This document shows, piece after piece, positions 52,140-62,900 of a stretch of DNA of 64,000 nucleotides. The position numbers were made by a program, and so were the translations under genes. The stretch is from Hyphomicrobium sp. GTDB taxonomy: Bacteria; Pseudomonadota; Alphaproteobacteria; Rhizobiales; Hyphomicrobiaceae. The notes beneath the pieces are model-generated. The model saw nothing but the letters and a program-made list of their open reading frames with translations, was not told the DNA's origin and searched no databases. The stretch's first letter is position 1; each line of letters begins with the position of its first letter. The stretch lies in the NCBI GenBank assembly GCA_016793445.1, contig JAEUME010000005.1, positions 186,001-250,000 of the forward strand, given 5' to 3'.

Positions 52140-52970
52140 ATGAAGAACAACACTACGAACCGTATTGACGCGCGCTTCGCGGCCCTCAAATCGCAAAAGC
52201 GCGCCGCTCTGGTGACATTCATTTCGGCGGGTGATCCCGATCTGGCAACTAGCGAGAAGATCCTGCACGGATTGCCGGGCGCGGGCGCAGACGTCATCGA
52301 GCTTGGCATGCCCTTTTCCGACCCGATGGCCGATGGTCCGGCCATTCAGATGTCCTCTCAGCGTGCGCTGAAGGGCGGCCAGAATATGATCAAGACGCTC
52401 GAGATGGTTCGCCGTTTCCGCAAGGCGGATGCCGAGACGCCAATCGTTCTGATGGGGTATTACAACCCGATCTACGTCTACGGCAACGAGCGCTTTCTCG
52501 ACGATGCCAAGGCGGCGGGGGTGGACGGGTTGATCGTGGTGGACGTGCCACCCGAAGCCGATGAGGAGTTATGCCTTCCGGCCATGGAGCGTGGGCTCAA
52601 CTTTATTCGTTTGGCGACCCCGACAACCGATGCCAAGCGCCTTCCGGCGGTTCTGAAGAACACATCCGGATTCTTATACTACGTCTCAATTACCGGCATT
52701 ACTGGAGCTGCCGCGCCTGTCGTAAACGATGTTCATAAAGAAGTGACCCGCATCAAAGGGCAGACTGCGCTTCCGGTCGTCGTGGGCTTCGGCGTCAGGA
52801 CCGGTCCCCAGGCCAAAGCCATCGCCGAGGGTGCCGATGGTGTGGTGGTCGGATCGGCGCTGGTTCAAACCATTGAAAAGACACTTGATTCTAAAGGGGC
52901 GCCGACGGCGACCACGGCCGAAGCCGTATTGGACAGGGTCAAGGAGCTTTCATCCGCCTTGCGGTCTTGA
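52140..52970 (+). CDS. trpA: Tryptophan synthase alpha chain
   Basis: 276 residues from ATG 52140. TIM barrel that cleaves indole-3-glycerol phosphate: [42 protein letters not shown] with the catalytic Glu and Asp region, [17 protein letters not shown] and [27 protein letters not shown] with the phosphate site. Coupled to trpB. A 235-bp gap with no gene I can support lies between it and accD. Confidence 0.96.
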   Translation: MKNNTTNRIDARFAALKSQKRAALVTFISAGDPDLATSEKILHGLPGAGADVIELGMPFSDPMADGPAIQMSSQRALKGGQNMIKTLEMVRRFRKADAETPIVLMGYYNPIYVYGNERFLDDAKAAGVDGLIVVDVPPEADEELCLPAMERGLNFIRLATPTTDAKRLPAVLKNTSGFLYYVSITGITGAAAPVVNDVHKEVTRIKGQTALPVVVGFGVRTGPQAKAIAEGADGVVVGSALVQTIEKTLDSKGAPTATTAEAVLDRVKELSSALRS

Positions 52971-53205
52971 ACGGCTTAAGGGTTTTCCCCTATTGATCGG
53001 CTGAAACCTCTGGTAGGCATCGCTCCAAAGGGCCATATAGGCGGCAAGCTACCCTTTGAGACCCAGGCCGCCAGGCGCTAGGATTGTATTGCCTTGCATG
53101 GACCGCGGGCCTCCAGGGTCCGCACTGCCATAATTGTTTCTTGGCGGCGCCGCCGGAGCCGGCGGCCATCAACGCGCAAGGCCAGTAGACGAGGAGCCAA
53201 TCGCT

Positions 53206-54294
53206 GTGAACTGGATCAACAACGTAGTCCGGCCCAAAATTCGCGGACTGTTGTCGTCGACCACGAAACGCGAAGTGCCGGACAATCTCTGGGTCAAGTG
53301 TCCCGAGAGCGGCCAGATGGTCTTCTACAAGGATCTCGAGGCCAATGAGTTCGTTGTGCCGGGCTCCGACTATCACATGCGCATGGGCGCGGACCAGCGT
53401 CTGAAGCATTTATTCGACGGCGGCACCTATACGTCGGTTTCCGTGCCGGGCGTTCCCCAGGATCCGCTCAAATTCCGCGACGGCCGCAAGTACACCGATC
53501 GCCTTAAGGCGGCGAAATCCGAAACCGAGCTGGAAGACGCTGTGCTCGTTGGGGAAGGTCTGCTCGAAGGCCAGCAGGTCGTTGCCGCTGCTCAGGACTT
53601 CCGCTTCATGGCGGGTTCGCTGGGCATGGCGGCAGGCGAAGCGGTGATCGCTGGTATGCTGCGCGCGGTCGAGCTGAAGACGCCCTTCATCCTGTTTGCC
53701 GCCTCGGGCGGGGCGCGCATGCAAGAAGGCATCCTATCGTTGATGCAGATGCCGCGCACGACTATAACCGTCGAGAAGCTGCGCGAAGCCAAACTTCCTT
53801 ATATCGTCGTGCTGACCGATCCGACGACCGGCGGCGTCACAGCATCCTATGCGATGCTGGGTGACATTCATATCGCGGAACCGGGTGCGCTCATCTGCTT
53901 TGCTGGTCCCCGCGTCATTCAACAGACCATTCGCGAACAGCTGCCGGATGGCTTCCAGCGCTCCGAGTATCTTCTTGCCCACGGTATGGTGGATATGGTT
54001 GTCCACCGCCACAAACTGCGTGAAACCCTGGCGCGCATCTGCCGCCTTATCATGACGGGTGTGAACGCCGGCAAAGGAACCGGTAAACGCATCAACGGCC
54101 ATCACTACATGAACGGATCACCCGTCGACAGCAAGTTGATCGAGACGGCCGCACGCGAGACGGGAGGCGTCATCGAGCCCGAGCCTGTTCCGCAGAGCCA
54201 GCGGTTCGAACCGCGCACCGAAAAAGCGAAGCGCGACAGTGATACCGCCGGCACGCATCATGTCGCGCCGAAGGATGCTTCCAGGAGCGCGTGA
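53206..54294 (+). CDS. accD: Acetyl-CoA carboxylase carboxyltransferase subunit beta
   Basis: 362 residues from GTG 53206 with GAGGAG nine bases upstream. The N-terminal zinc ribbon of AccD, normally four Cys, is degenerate: only Cys32 in [14 protein letters not shown] remains, and the second pair is [10 protein letters not shown]. This loss is known for Rhizobiales AccD, not a defect. The carboxyltransferase core is intact ([54 protein letters not shown]). Transfers CO2 from biotin to acetyl-CoA with AccA. The C-terminal ~50 residues are charged and disordered. folC follows. Confidence 0.96.
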   Translation: MNWINNVVRPKIRGLLSSTTKREVPDNLWVKCPESGQMVFYKDLEANEFVVPGSDYHMRMGADQRLKHLFDGGTYTSVSVPGVPQDPLKFRDGRKYTDRLKAAKSETELEDAVLVGEGLLEGQQVVAAAQDFRFMAGSLGMAAGEAVIAGMLRAVELKTPFILFAASGGARMQEGILSLMQMPRTTITVEKLREAKLPYIVVLTDPTTGGVTASYAMLGDIHIAEPGALICFAGPRVIQQTIREQLPDGFQRSEYLLAHGMVDMVVHRHKLRETLARICRLIMTGVNAGKGTGKRINGHHYMNGSPVDSKLIETAARETGGVIEPEPVPQSQRFEPRTEKAKRDSDTAGTHHVAPKDASRSA

Positions 54295-54338
54295 GACGCC
54301 ATGTCTCCAACGATCCGCGAGCGGTAAGGCGTAGCCTG

Positions 54339-55700
54339 ATGGCGATCAAACTCGAACGGCCGACGAGCGACGCGCTGTTGGCGCAGATGAAGCTCTTTCA
54401 TCCTAAGCTGATCGACTTGTCGCTGGGACGTGTCGAAAGGCTGCTCGGCAAGCTCGGTCATCCCGAGGATCTCCTGCCTCCAGTCATTCATGTTGCCGGC
54501 ACCAACGGCAAGGGCTCGGTGTGCGCTTATCTCAGGGCCATGCTGGAGGCCGCAGGCAGGCGCGTCCACGTCTATACATCGCCCCACCTGGTGCGCTTTC
54601 ATGAGCGTATTCGCCTGGCAGGTCCCGACGGCACGGCGAGGCCGATTGGAGAAGACGCTCTTGTCGATGTGCTCATGCGTGTCGACGCGGTCAACGATGG
54701 CGACGACATCACTCAATTTGAGATCACCACGGCCGCAGCATTTCTGGCGTTTGCGGAAACGCCTGCTGACGTTCTGCTGCTGGAGGTGGGGCTCGGCGGC
54801 CGGCTGGACGCCTCCAACGTGGTCAAGAAACCGGCGCTAACGATCATCACGCCTATCTCCATGGATCATGCCGAGAAGCTCGGCCCCACGCTGGCGAAAA
54901 TCGCGGGCGAAAAAGCGGGCATTCTGAAGCCGGGCGTCACAGGCGTACTGGGCCCGCAGGACGACGAAGTCTTGAAGGTCATCGAGGCCCGAGCCAACGT
55001 GGTGGGCGCGCGGCTGATCGTTTGCGGGCGTGACTATGATGCCTACGAGCAAAACGGGCGGCTTGTCGTCCAGCGCGAAGACCATCTGCTGGATCTGCCG
55101 TTGCCCGCTCTTGTCGGACGCCATCAGATTTCGAACGCAGGGACGGCGGTCGCCGCCGTGCTGAGCCTGTCGGCGGAGCATCCCGATCTCGCTATCCATG
55201 AAGCGGCAATCGAAAAGGGCTTGCGCACCGTGGAGTGGCCTGCCCGTATGCAGCGCCTCACGTCAGGCTTGCTGCCTGCCATCGTGGGGCCGGAGTGCGA
55301 GTTGTGGCTCGATGGCGGGCATAATCCGGCAGCAGGCGATATGCTTGCAGACACGCTGGCCAGCCTGGAGGACAAAGCGCCCAAGCCGACCTACCTTGTC
55401 GTTGGCATGATGGGCCAGAAAGATGCGCTGGGCTTCCTGGCGCCATTCCGCGGGCTGGTCCGTGCGATCTACACGGTGCCAATTCCTGGCGCGCATGAAG
55501 CCCCGCACTCGGAGGAAGCTCTCGCTGAAATTGCTCGCAACGCCGGTCTCAATGCTGCTGACCGTCCAGGCGTCAGAGAGGCGTTGGAGACCATTGCGGC
55601 GCTGCACGATGGCGAAAAGCGTGTGCTGATCTGTGGTTCGCTTTATCTGGCCGGCCATGTCCTCGCAATGCAGGAAGGCACGACCGCGCAGTCGAACTGA
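54339..55700 (+). CDS. folC: Bifunctional folylpolyglutamate/dihydrofolate synthase
   Basis: 453 residues from ATG 54339 (AAGG nine bases upstream); GTG 54291, overlapping the accD stop, is a possible alternative. ATP-binding VIHVAGTNGKGSVCAYLRAML, VYTSPHLVRFHERIR, DVLLLEVGLGGRLDASNVV, SMDHAEKLGPTLAKIAGEKAGILKPG and the C-terminal WLDGGHNPAAGDMLADTL. Adds glutamate to folates and makes dihydrofolate from dihydropteroate. Typical neighbour of accD in alphaproteobacteria. Confidence 0.95.
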   Translation: MAIKLERPTSDALLAQMKLFHPKLIDLSLGRVERLLGKLGHPEDLLPPVIHVAGTNGKGSVCAYLRAMLEAAGRRVHVYTSPHLVRFHERIRLAGPDGTARPIGEDALVDVLMRVDAVNDGDDITQFEITTAAAFLAFAETPADVLLLEVGLGGRLDASNVVKKPALTIITPISMDHAEKLGPTLAKIAGEKAGILKPGVTGVLGPQDDEVLKVIEARANVVGARLIVCGRDYDAYEQNGRLVVQREDHLLDLPLPALVGRHQISNAGTAVAAVLSLSAEHPDLAIHEAAIEKGLRTVEWPARMQRLTSGLLPAIVGPECELWLDGGHNPAAGDMLADTLASLEDKAPKPTYLVVGMMGQKDALGFLAPFRGLVRAIYTVPIPGAHEAPHSEEALAEIARNAGLNAADRPGVREALETIAALHDGEKRVLICGSLYLAGHVLAMQEGTTAQSN

Positions 55701-55999
55701 TCAGACTGCCAACAGATCAATGTCCCGGCCTGATGTTCTGCGTGCCAGCACCGCCGGCACGAGCGGCCAAGGTTGAAACATCTCGTTGTTGCCTTCATCG
55801 CTCACGATAACCTGAACACCGCACGCGTGCGCGAGGTGTACACCTTTCGACTAAAGAACCAGACTATCCAATGCTCCCCTGGCTGGCAGGAGTGAACGGG
55901 AAGGAGTATGACTGGGGCCATCCGCCCCAAAGAACATATTGGCAATGCCGGCCCGCCTGACGAAGGCCGCTTACAAGGCTTAATAAAGGAGAGAAACGC

Positions 56000-57520
56000 A
56001 TGCAACACGTTGCAATGGACAAGCTGAACGCCAAGCAGGTCATCAAGCCTCGCTACGAGAACTTCATCGGCGGCAAATGGGTCGCTCCGGTCCGCGGTCA
56101 GTATTTCCAGAATATTACTCCGATCACCGGGCAGAATGTCTGCGAGATCGCACGTTCGACTGCGGAAGACATCGAGCTTGCGCTTGATGCTGCGCACAAG
56201 GCGCGCGAAGCATGGGGCCGCGCCTCGCCCGCGCAGCGCTCGGCCGTTCTGCTCAAGATTGCTGATCGCATGGAGCAGAACCTCGACATTCTTGCCCTCG
56301 TAGAGACCATCGACAACGGCAAGCCGATCCGCGAGACGACCCACGCCGACCTTCCGCTCGCCATCGACCACTTCCGCTACTTCGCCGGCTGCGTGCGCGC
56401 GCAGGAAGGCACCATCTCCGAGATCGATCACGATACGGTAGCTTATCACTTCCACGAGCCGCTCGGCGTCGTAGGCCAGATCATTCCCTGGAACTTCCCG
56501 CTGCTGATGGCTGTGTGGAAGCTGGCACCCGCCATGGCCGCCGGCAACTGCATCGTCCTGAAGCCGGCCGAACAGACCCCGCTGAGCATCATGGTGCTGA
56601 TGGATATCATCGGCGACCTGATCCCCGAAGGAGTCATCAACGTCGTCAATGGCTTTGGCATCGAGGCTGGCAAGCCGCTCGCCCAGAACAAGCGCATCTC
56701 CAAGATCGCGTTCACGGGTGAGACGACCACGGGCCGTCTCATCATGCAGTACGCATCGGAGAACATCATCCCTTGCACGTTGGAACTCGGCGGCAAGAGC
56801 CCGAACATCTTCTTCGCCGACGTCATGGACGCCGACGACGAGTTTTTCGACAAGGCGCTCGAAGGCTTCACGATGTTTGCGCTGAATCAGGGCGAAGTCT
56901 GCACCTGCCCGTCGCGCGCGCTCGTGCAGAAATCGATCTACGAAAAGTTCATGGACCGTGCGATTGCCCGCGTGCAGAAGGTGAAGCAGGGCCATCCGAT
57001 GGACGCGACCACCATGATCGGTGCGCAGGCTTCCAACGATCAGATGGAAAAGATCCTCTCGTATATCGACATCGGCAAGAACGAGGGTGCTCGCGTTCTG
57101 ACCGGTGGCTCGCGTCCCAACCTGGGCGGTGAGCTTACGAGCGGTTTCTACGTCACGCCGACCGTTCTGGAAGGCAACAACAAGATGCGCATCTTCCAGG
57201 AAGAGATCTTCGGACCGGTTCTCTCGGTGACGACGTTCGATACGCCTGAGGAAGCACTGAAGATCGCCAACGACACGCTGTACGGCCTTGGTGCTGGCGT
57301 ATGGACCCGCAATGGAACGCGCGCCTATCGCTTCGGCCGCGAGATCCAGGCCGGCCGCGTGTGGACCAACTGCTATCACTTGTACCCCGCGCACGCCGCG
57401 TTCGGTGGCTACAAGCAGTCGGGCATCGGCCGCGAAACGCACAAGATGATGCTCGACCACTATCAGCAGACCAAGAACATGCTGGTCTCCTACAGCCCGA
57501 AGGCGCTCGGCTTCTTCTGA
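56000..57520 (+). CDS. NAD-dependent aldehyde dehydrogenase (ExaC/AldB-like)
   Basis: 506 residues from ATG 56000 (AAGGAG upstream). Complete [17 protein letters not shown] start, [26 protein letters not shown] cofactor site, [21 protein letters not shown] with the general-base Glu and [17 protein letters not shown] with the catalytic Cys, and [20 protein letters not shown]. Close to the acetaldehyde/ethanol-oxidation ExaC-type group, which fits the DUF779 genes that follow, a family recurrently found beside such enzymes. The 299-bp region ahead (55701-55999) holds its promoter; I see no sigma-54 site in it. A terminator separates it from the next gene. Confidence 0.94.
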   Translation: MQHVAMDKLNAKQVIKPRYENFIGGKWVAPVRGQYFQNITPITGQNVCEIARSTAEDIELALDAAHKAREAWGRASPAQRSAVLLKIADRMEQNLDILALVETIDNGKPIRETTHADLPLAIDHFRYFAGCVRAQEGTISEIDHDTVAYHFHEPLGVVGQIIPWNFPLLMAVWKLAPAMAAGNCIVLKPAEQTPLSIMVLMDIIGDLIPEGVINVVNGFGIEAGKPLAQNKRISKIAFTGETTTGRLIMQYASENIIPCTLELGGKSPNIFFADVMDADDEFFDKALEGFTMFALNQGEVCTCPSRALVQKSIYEKFMDRAIARVQKVKQGHPMDATTMIGAQASNDQMEKILSYIDIGKNEGARVLTGGSRPNLGGELTSGFYVTPTVLEGNNKMRIFQEEIFGPVLSVTTFDTPEEALKIANDTLYGLGAGVWTRNGTRAYRFGREIQAGRVWTNCYHLYPAHAAFGGYKQSGIGRETHKMMLDHYQQTKNMLVSYSPKALGFF

Positions 57521-57552
57521 TGCCTTCCAGTGACGTCCGAGTAAGCTGATCG

Positions 57553-57583
57553 GGGGCGGCTCTCATCAAGGGCCGCCCCTTTT
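57553..57583 (+). terminator. Rho-independent terminator after the aldehyde dehydrogenase
   Basis: GGGGCGGC (57553-57560), 11-base loop, GCCGCCCC (57572-57579), then TTTT. Located 33 bp past the stop codon. Confidence 0.85.
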
Positions 57584-57638
57584 CACATCATCTACAAAGA
57601 TATCGAAAATCCAGAATACTTGAGCGGAGACCAAGCCG

Positions 57639-58238
57639 ATGCCGGCACGGCCTACATTACGGTCGCTACTGCAGCTTCCGAACGAACCACAGCCCCTCTC
57701 CAAATCGGCGCTGATCCTGATCGACTGTCAGAACACCTATCGCGAAGGCGTCATGCAGCTCGAAGGCGTCGAGCCGGCATTGAAGGAGTGTGCCGCGCTT
57801 CTGGCCCGAGCGCGCGATGCTGGTGCGCCTGTCATTCACATTCAGCACGATGCCGGCCCCGGCTCGCCCTACGATACGAAGGCGCACATCGGCAGTATTG
57901 CGGACGTTGTTGCCCCCAAGGCTGGTGAAAAGGTCATCACCAAGGCCTACCCAAGTTCCTTCGAGAAAACCGACCTCGACGCGGAGCTGAAGCGTCTGGG
58001 CGTGACAGATCTCGTGATCGCTGGGTTCATGACGCATGTCTGCGTGAACTCTACATCGCGGGCAGCGTTTAATCTGGGTTACCGTCCCACGGTTGTGGCG
58101 TCGGCGACGGCGACGCGCTCGCTTCCAAACCCCATCGGCAGCGATCTGCCGGCGCAGGAGGTGCACGAGGCGGCTCTTGCAGCGCTTGCCGACATATTCG
58201 CCATCGTCGTGCCGGATGGGAGCAAGGTGCCGACCTGA
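57639..58238 (+). CDS. Isochorismatase-family cysteine hydrolase
   Basis: 199 residues from ATG 57639 (GCGGAGA eight bases upstream). Catalytic triad of the family: Asp in ALILIDCQNTY, Lys in KVITKAYPSSFEKT and Cys in AGFMTHVCVNSTSRAAFNLGY. Members hydrolyse isochorismate, nicotinamide, N-carbamoyl compounds or similar; the sequence does not select one. Stands between the aldehyde dehydrogenase and the tandem DUF779 genes on one strand, suggesting a shared catabolic context, though a terminator lies ahead of it. Confidence 0.9.
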   Translation: MPARPTLRSLLQLPNEPQPLSKSALILIDCQNTYREGVMQLEGVEPALKECAALLARARDAGAPVIHIQHDAGPGSPYDTKAHIGSIADVVAPKAGEKVITKAYPSSFEKTDLDAELKRLGVTDLVIAGFMTHVCVNSTSRAAFNLGYRPTVVASATATRSLPNPIGSDLPAQEVHEAALAALADIFAIVVPDGSKVPT

Positions 58239-58310
58239 CGTTTGGCGTCACGGATTGCGGGTTGCGGAGCGGCTCGCGTTCGCTAAAGTCTCTCATAGGA
58301 AGACCGGCCG

Positions 58311-58688
58311 ATGACGCTTGCACGGATCTCAGCAACGCTCGAAGCGCGTAACGCCATTATCCGCGCGCTGGAAGCCTATGGTCCGCTGATTTTGCACACC
58401 AGCGGAGGGCGTGTTGGCGGGCGGATGTTTCCCATCTGCCTTCCAGCCGGTGCCTTGCGCATCGGGGCCCGCGATCATCTTCTAGGCGAAGTGGAAGGCG
58501 TTCAGGTTTACGAGATGGAGGATCGCGATGGCACTTGGCGTAATACGGCCTCCACCTATATCCTGGATGTGGCCCAGGGACCTGCCATAGGTTTTTCGAT
58601 TGCCGCCGGGCCCGGGCAGCGCTTCACGCTGCGCAAAGCCGGACACGACAAACATGATCCATCAAACAGGTGTTGCAATGAGCCCTAA
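58311..58688 (+). CDS. DUF779 family protein, divergent copy lacking the cysteine motif
   Basis: 125 residues from ATG 58311. It aligns over its length with the DUF779 gene that follows: ALEAYGPLILHTSGGRVGGRMFPICLPAGALRIGARDHLLGEV corresponds to LVGIHGPLLFHQSGGCCDGSAPMCYPRGEFKVGAQDVYMGEI. The pair of adjacent cysteines and the DGSAP loop are replaced (GGRVGGRMF), leaving one Cys. DUF779 has no established function but is regularly linked to aldehyde dehydrogenase genes. Overlaps the next gene by 11 bp, so likely translationally coupled. It could form a heteromer with that copy, or simply be decaying. Confidence 0.75.
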   Translation: MTLARISATLEARNAIIRALEAYGPLILHTSGGRVGGRMFPICLPAGALRIGARDHLLGEVEGVQVYEMEDRDGTWRNTASTYILDVAQGPAIGFSIAAGPGQRFTLRKAGHDKHDPSNRCCNEP

Positions 58689-59088
58689 TATTGTTCAGCG
58701 AGTCAGTTCGACACCGGAAACAGACAAGCTCGTCGCGAAGCTGGTCGGTATTCACGGGCCTTTGCTGTTCCACCAGTCAGGCGGCTGTTGCGATGGCTCG
58801 GCTCCCATGTGCTACCCGCGCGGCGAGTTCAAGGTCGGTGCGCAGGATGTCTACATGGGCGAGATTGCGGGACAGCCCTTCTATATGGGCAAGTCGCAGT
58901 TCGAGTACTGGCAGCACACGGCGCTGATCATCGACGTGGTGCCGGGCCGTGGCTCGGGCTTTTCGGTGGAGAGCCCCGAGGGCGTGCGTTTCCTGACGCG
59001 CTCGCGCGTGTTCACTGACGCCGAGTATGATCTGCTTGATCGCATCGGGCCTCCACCGACCGGCGCCGAGCATCCGCCTGTTTTATAG
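58678..59088 (+). CDS. DUF779 family protein
   Basis: 136 residues from ATG 58678. Typical DUF779: LFHQSGGCCDGSAPMCYPRGEF, then VYMGEIAGQPFYMGKSQFEYWQHTALIIDVVPGRGSGFSVESPEGVRFLTRSRVFTDAE. The Cys-Cys and later Cys form a likely metal or redox site; no signal peptide. In many alpha- and betaproteobacteria it stands next to an ALDH gene like the one at 56000. Molecular role unknown to me. Confidence 0.88.
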   Translation: MSPNIVQRVSSTPETDKLVAKLVGIHGPLLFHQSGGCCDGSAPMCYPRGEFKVGAQDVYMGEIAGQPFYMGKSQFEYWQHTALIIDVVPGRGSGFSVESPEGVRFLTRSRVFTDAEYDLLDRIGPPPTGAEHPPVL

Positions 59089-59268
59089 ACGATCGAAGCC
59101 CGCGATCGCGCAAGCGTACACCAGAAGAACCATGAGCTCAGGTTCATCTGCCACCGCGTCGTGCCCACAGGTTCAGATTGCCACCGGAAATGGCTGGGAT
59201 ATGCTCTTGGTATCCGATGCGGTTCCCGGTGTGTTACGGTGTTTGATATCGAGCAACTGCTGCTCGCA

Positions 59269-59448
59269 ATGAGCCAACTGAAGTGCTGCAAGCGCTGCCG
59301 CCACGCTTGGTTCAGCGACTATTCGGAAATCGGCTACTGCAAGCTGGCATACAACGCGCACGCAAGCATGCCCAAACTGATCGAGGAGCTGCACGTGTGT
59401 GATCATTTCCTAACGCCGTCTTCCCGCTCCGGCGATAGCCAGACGTGA
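59269..59448 (+). CDS. Possible small cysteine-rich protein
   Basis: 59 residues from ATG 59269 (a GTG at 59239 would add 10). The spacing LKCCKRCRHAW ... GYCKLAY ... HVCDHFL gives five Cys in a C-x2-C...C...C-x2-F arrangement known from small zinc- or iron-binding proteins. No strong ribosome site, so existence as a gene is uncertain. It is convergent with the trxA terminator. Confidence 0.4.
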   Translation: MSQLKCCKRCRHAWFSDYSEIGYCKLAYNAHASMPKLIEELHVCDHFLTPSSRSGDSQT

Positions 59449-59452
59449 GGTC

Positions 59453-59491
59453 AAAAAGGAAGGCCCGCGCGGTTGTGGCGTGCAGGCCTTC
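59453..59491 (-). terminator. Rho-independent terminator of trxA
   Basis: On the minus strand GAAGGCC (59491-59485) pairs with GGCCTTC (59465-59459), extended by imperfect GC pairs, and is followed by a run of five T on that strand (plus A at 59453-59457). Confidence 0.75.
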
Positions 59492-59542
59492 ACTCACTCA
59501 AATCTGAAAACAAGCCCGCGCTGGAACGGTCTCCAGAGCCGG

Positions 59543-59869
59543 TCAGGCGATCACGCTCTGCGTGATCCAGTCCTCAAGCTTCTTCTTCTGGACGATGGCG
59601 CCTGTGTGCTGGGCGGCAACCTTGCCGCCCTTGAAGAGGAGCAGCGTGGGCATTGCCCGAATGCCATAGGCACCCGTCACTTTGGGGTTTTCATCAACGT
59701 CGACTTTGACGACCTTGACCTTCCCCTTGAGTTCTGCAGCCACCTGATCAAGCGCAGGCGCCATGGCCTTGCACGGGCCGCACCATTGCGCATGGAAATC
59801 AACGAGAACAGGCTCGCTGGATTTCAGAACTTCCTGCTCGAAGCTTGCATCGGTAACGGCGTTGGCCAT
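59543..59869 (-). CDS. trxA: Thioredoxin
   Basis: 108 residues from ATG 59869, the classic length. Active site WCGPC in VLVDFHAQWCGPCKAMAP, cis-proline in IRAMPTLLLFKGG, no signal peptide, so cytoplasmic. Reduces disulfides in ribonucleotide reductase, PAPS reductase and others. Encoded after addA on the same strand, the common alphaproteobacterial order addB-addA-trxA, about 105 bp after addA. Confidence 0.97.
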   Translation of the reverse strand: MANAVTDASFEQEVLKSSEPVLVDFHAQWCGPCKAMAPALDQVAAELKGKVKVVKVDVDENPKVTGAYGIRAMPTLLLFKGGKVAAQHTGAIVQKKKLEDWITQSVIA

Positions 59870-59974
59870 GCTAGTTCTCCTGGTAGGGCCTCAAAATGAG
59901 CACCCCTCATTATCTCACCGGGCCAGACGTCTCGTACAGGCCCTTAACTGGTCGCAGCATAGGTAGGAATTGCC

Positions 59975-62900
59975 TCACGGGGCGTCAAGGCTGGCAGGGT
60001 CCAAGTCCCACAACTGCCGGATATAAGTCTGTATCACGGTATTGGGCACCTCCATCAGGCGCGCTCCGTCCGTCCACAGCAGAGCCGCGCGGATCTGCTT
60101 GCCGGGATAGATCTCGCCAAGCGCCAGGACGTAGGCAGCAAGCTGGTAGAGGTAGGCGGGCGCCACCGCCTCGACTCGCAACGGCGGCGGCCTGTTGGTC
60201 TTGTAATCGACCACCAGAACCTCACGCTCCAGGACGGCGAGCCGGTCGATCTGGCCGTTGAGCTTGAGCGCGGGGCCGGTACCTGCCGGACGCGGCAGCG
60301 TTGCGGCAATGGCGACTTCCGCGCGGCTGTCGGGACTGAAGATGGGCGCGAACGCGGGGTCGGTCAGCACAGCCAGTGCTTCCTTGACGATGCTAGTGCG
60401 TGCGGCCGGGGACAGGCCGGCGCCGCGGCGTTCGATGAAAGCAACGGCAGCGGCTTCGCGCTTTTCCGGCGGAATGTGAGGCAGATGTTCCAGCAGCGCG
60501 TGTGTCAATGTCCCGCGAAGGAAGCGGCCGCCTGCCGCGAGGCGCAACGGCGATGGCCGGTCGAAACTGTCTCCCGGTGGCTTGTCCTGGCGATAGGCGG
60601 GTTCGCCCTCAGTGTCCGGCGCATACGGCTCCAGCCGCGAAGGCGCCAAAGGCACGGCAAGTTGCGGCTCGGCGGCCGCGCGCTTGAGTGCGAAACCGGG
60701 CAATGCGAGGGCCGAGTGATTGGCGAGTGCGGTGTCCTTGGGTGTTTCAGGGGCGGAAATCTGCGGCGTCTCCAGCCGGCGCACGTCATTCCCGTTCGCC
60801 ACGCATGATGTCAGCATCGGCTCCAACGCCCCGGCGATCAGATCGTACCAGCAATCCGCCGGGCGACGCTTGCGGCCTTCGAAGCCGGCGACGTACAGGC
60901 GATCGCGGGCGCGGGTCATGGCGACATAGAGCAGGCGGTTGCGCTCTTGCGCATCGCGCGCGGTCTTGGCGTTCGCGGCCTCGCGAAGTCCCTCAAGGCT
61001 GGAGGTGCCTTTCACGGCCCATACGACCGGCGCGGGAAGAGCCGCCTGCCGCACAGCCGACTCCAATGCAAGCAACTTGAGGCCGGGGCTGTCGCCGTTC
61101 GCCGTGGTGCAGGTGTCAGGCAGAAACACGATGGGAGCTTCCAGGCCCTTAGCGCCATGCACGGTCATCACGCGCACCTCGTTTCGCCCGTGCTCCATGT
61201 CATGTTTCACTTCATGCCCCCCCTGGCGCAGACTTGCCAGGAAGCCCGTCAGCGACGGCGGCGCGCCATCATCGTAGTTCAATGCAAGTTCCAGAAACTC
61301 GTCGATGGAATCGGCGGCTTCGGGGCCCAGCCGGTTCAACATCGACGCTCGCCCACCATCGCGATCCAGAAGCGCGGAATAGAATTCGAACGGCGGAATG
61401 AAATCCGCCTTCGATCGCCAGCGCTTCAATGTTTCAGCGGCCGGGCGGTACCGTGACGTGCTCTCCGCATGGGCAAGAAACGCCTTCCACAACGCCCCCT
61501 TGCGGCGTGGCGCGATCGCCAGAAGGTCGTCGTCGGTAAGGTTGAAAAGCGGGCCCTTGAGAACCGTCGCCAGTGCCAGATCGTCTTCCGGTAATGTCAG
61601 GAAGTCGCCAAGCGCGATCAAATCCTTGACCGCGATCTGATCGGTCAGATCGACGCGGTCGGAGCCCGCAACAGGAATACGGCGTGCCTTCAAAGCGGCC
61701 ACCATCGGCACCGCGAACGGATTGCGCTTGCGCACAAGAATGAGGACATCACCCGCGGTCACCGGCTTGCCCGTCGAGGGCAATACTTCGCCCGACTTCA
61801 ACCAGCCGTCGATGGTGGCGGCGATGCGCTCGGCCAAGCGGTTTGCAGGCGCGCGCGCGCTGGTTTCCGACAGCGGGTCCCAGGGGTCAGTGTCCTGGTC
61901 CTCGCCGTGCGTCTCGGGCTCCCACAGCTCAACCAGGCCCGACGCGCCGAACCGGCTGGCGATGTGGCGAATGGCCCGGCCAGGAGAGGCGGTCAGCCCG
62001 GGCGTTCGATTTTCGTCGGCGAAGACGCGATCGACGGCGTCGAGCACCGGCTGCACGGTGCGGAACGAAAGATTAAGTGGCACGTCATGCCAAAGCGCTT
62101 CCGCTTGACGCGCCATTTCGGCGAATAGCTCGCCCATCTGCTTGAAGCGTTCAGGCTGCGCACCCTGGAAGGAGTAGATCGACTGTTTTTCGTCACCGAC
62201 CGCGAATAGCGTGCGGATCACGTCCTCGCGCGCGCCGCTGCCGGAGAAGAATTCACGCGCCAGCGCCTCGATGATGGCCCACTGCTCGGGGCTGGTATCC
62301 TGCGCTTCGTCGACCAGGATATGATCGAGGCCGCCGTCGAGCTTGAACAGCACCCAGTCGGCGGATTGAGAGGTGGAGAGCAGGCTGATCGTGCGCTCGA
62401 TCAGATCGTCGAAATCGAGCGCGGCCGCCGCCCCCTTCGCTTCCTCGTAGAATTGCAGTGCGCGATCCGCCAGCCGGTACAACGCCAGCGTCGCCTCCAC
62501 GACGGTGATCGCCTTCAACTCGCTGGTCAGCGCGAGCATCTGGGTTTGTGCGCGCTGCGCCAGAGTAAGCAGGTCCGGCCGGCTGTCCGCCAGCCCGTTG
62601 GTCATGAGCCTGTCGCGCGCTGTTTCCGATGCAGTCAGGAGATAGTTGCAGACCGCCTTGGCGCGCTCTTTCGCGGTGCGCGCGGTGAGCGCATTGGCAA
62701 GCGATTTGCTCGAGGTCACGTCCGACTTCGAGCCGCCTGCGAGATGATCGCGAAGCGTGCGCAAGGTGTCGTCATCGAGGAGCTGCGCGCGCTCTTCCTC
62801 AATGGCCGAGCGGGTCATACCCTGGCGGACGCGAAAATGGCGGCGCAGCAGGCGTTCGGCGCCCGTGAACGGATCGGCGTGACGGCCTTCCTCGATGCGG

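Noticed and set aside
55802..57460. 552-codon open frame on the minus strand
   Set aside because: Antisense shadow of the aldehyde dehydrogenase; the sense protein has all active-site motifs.
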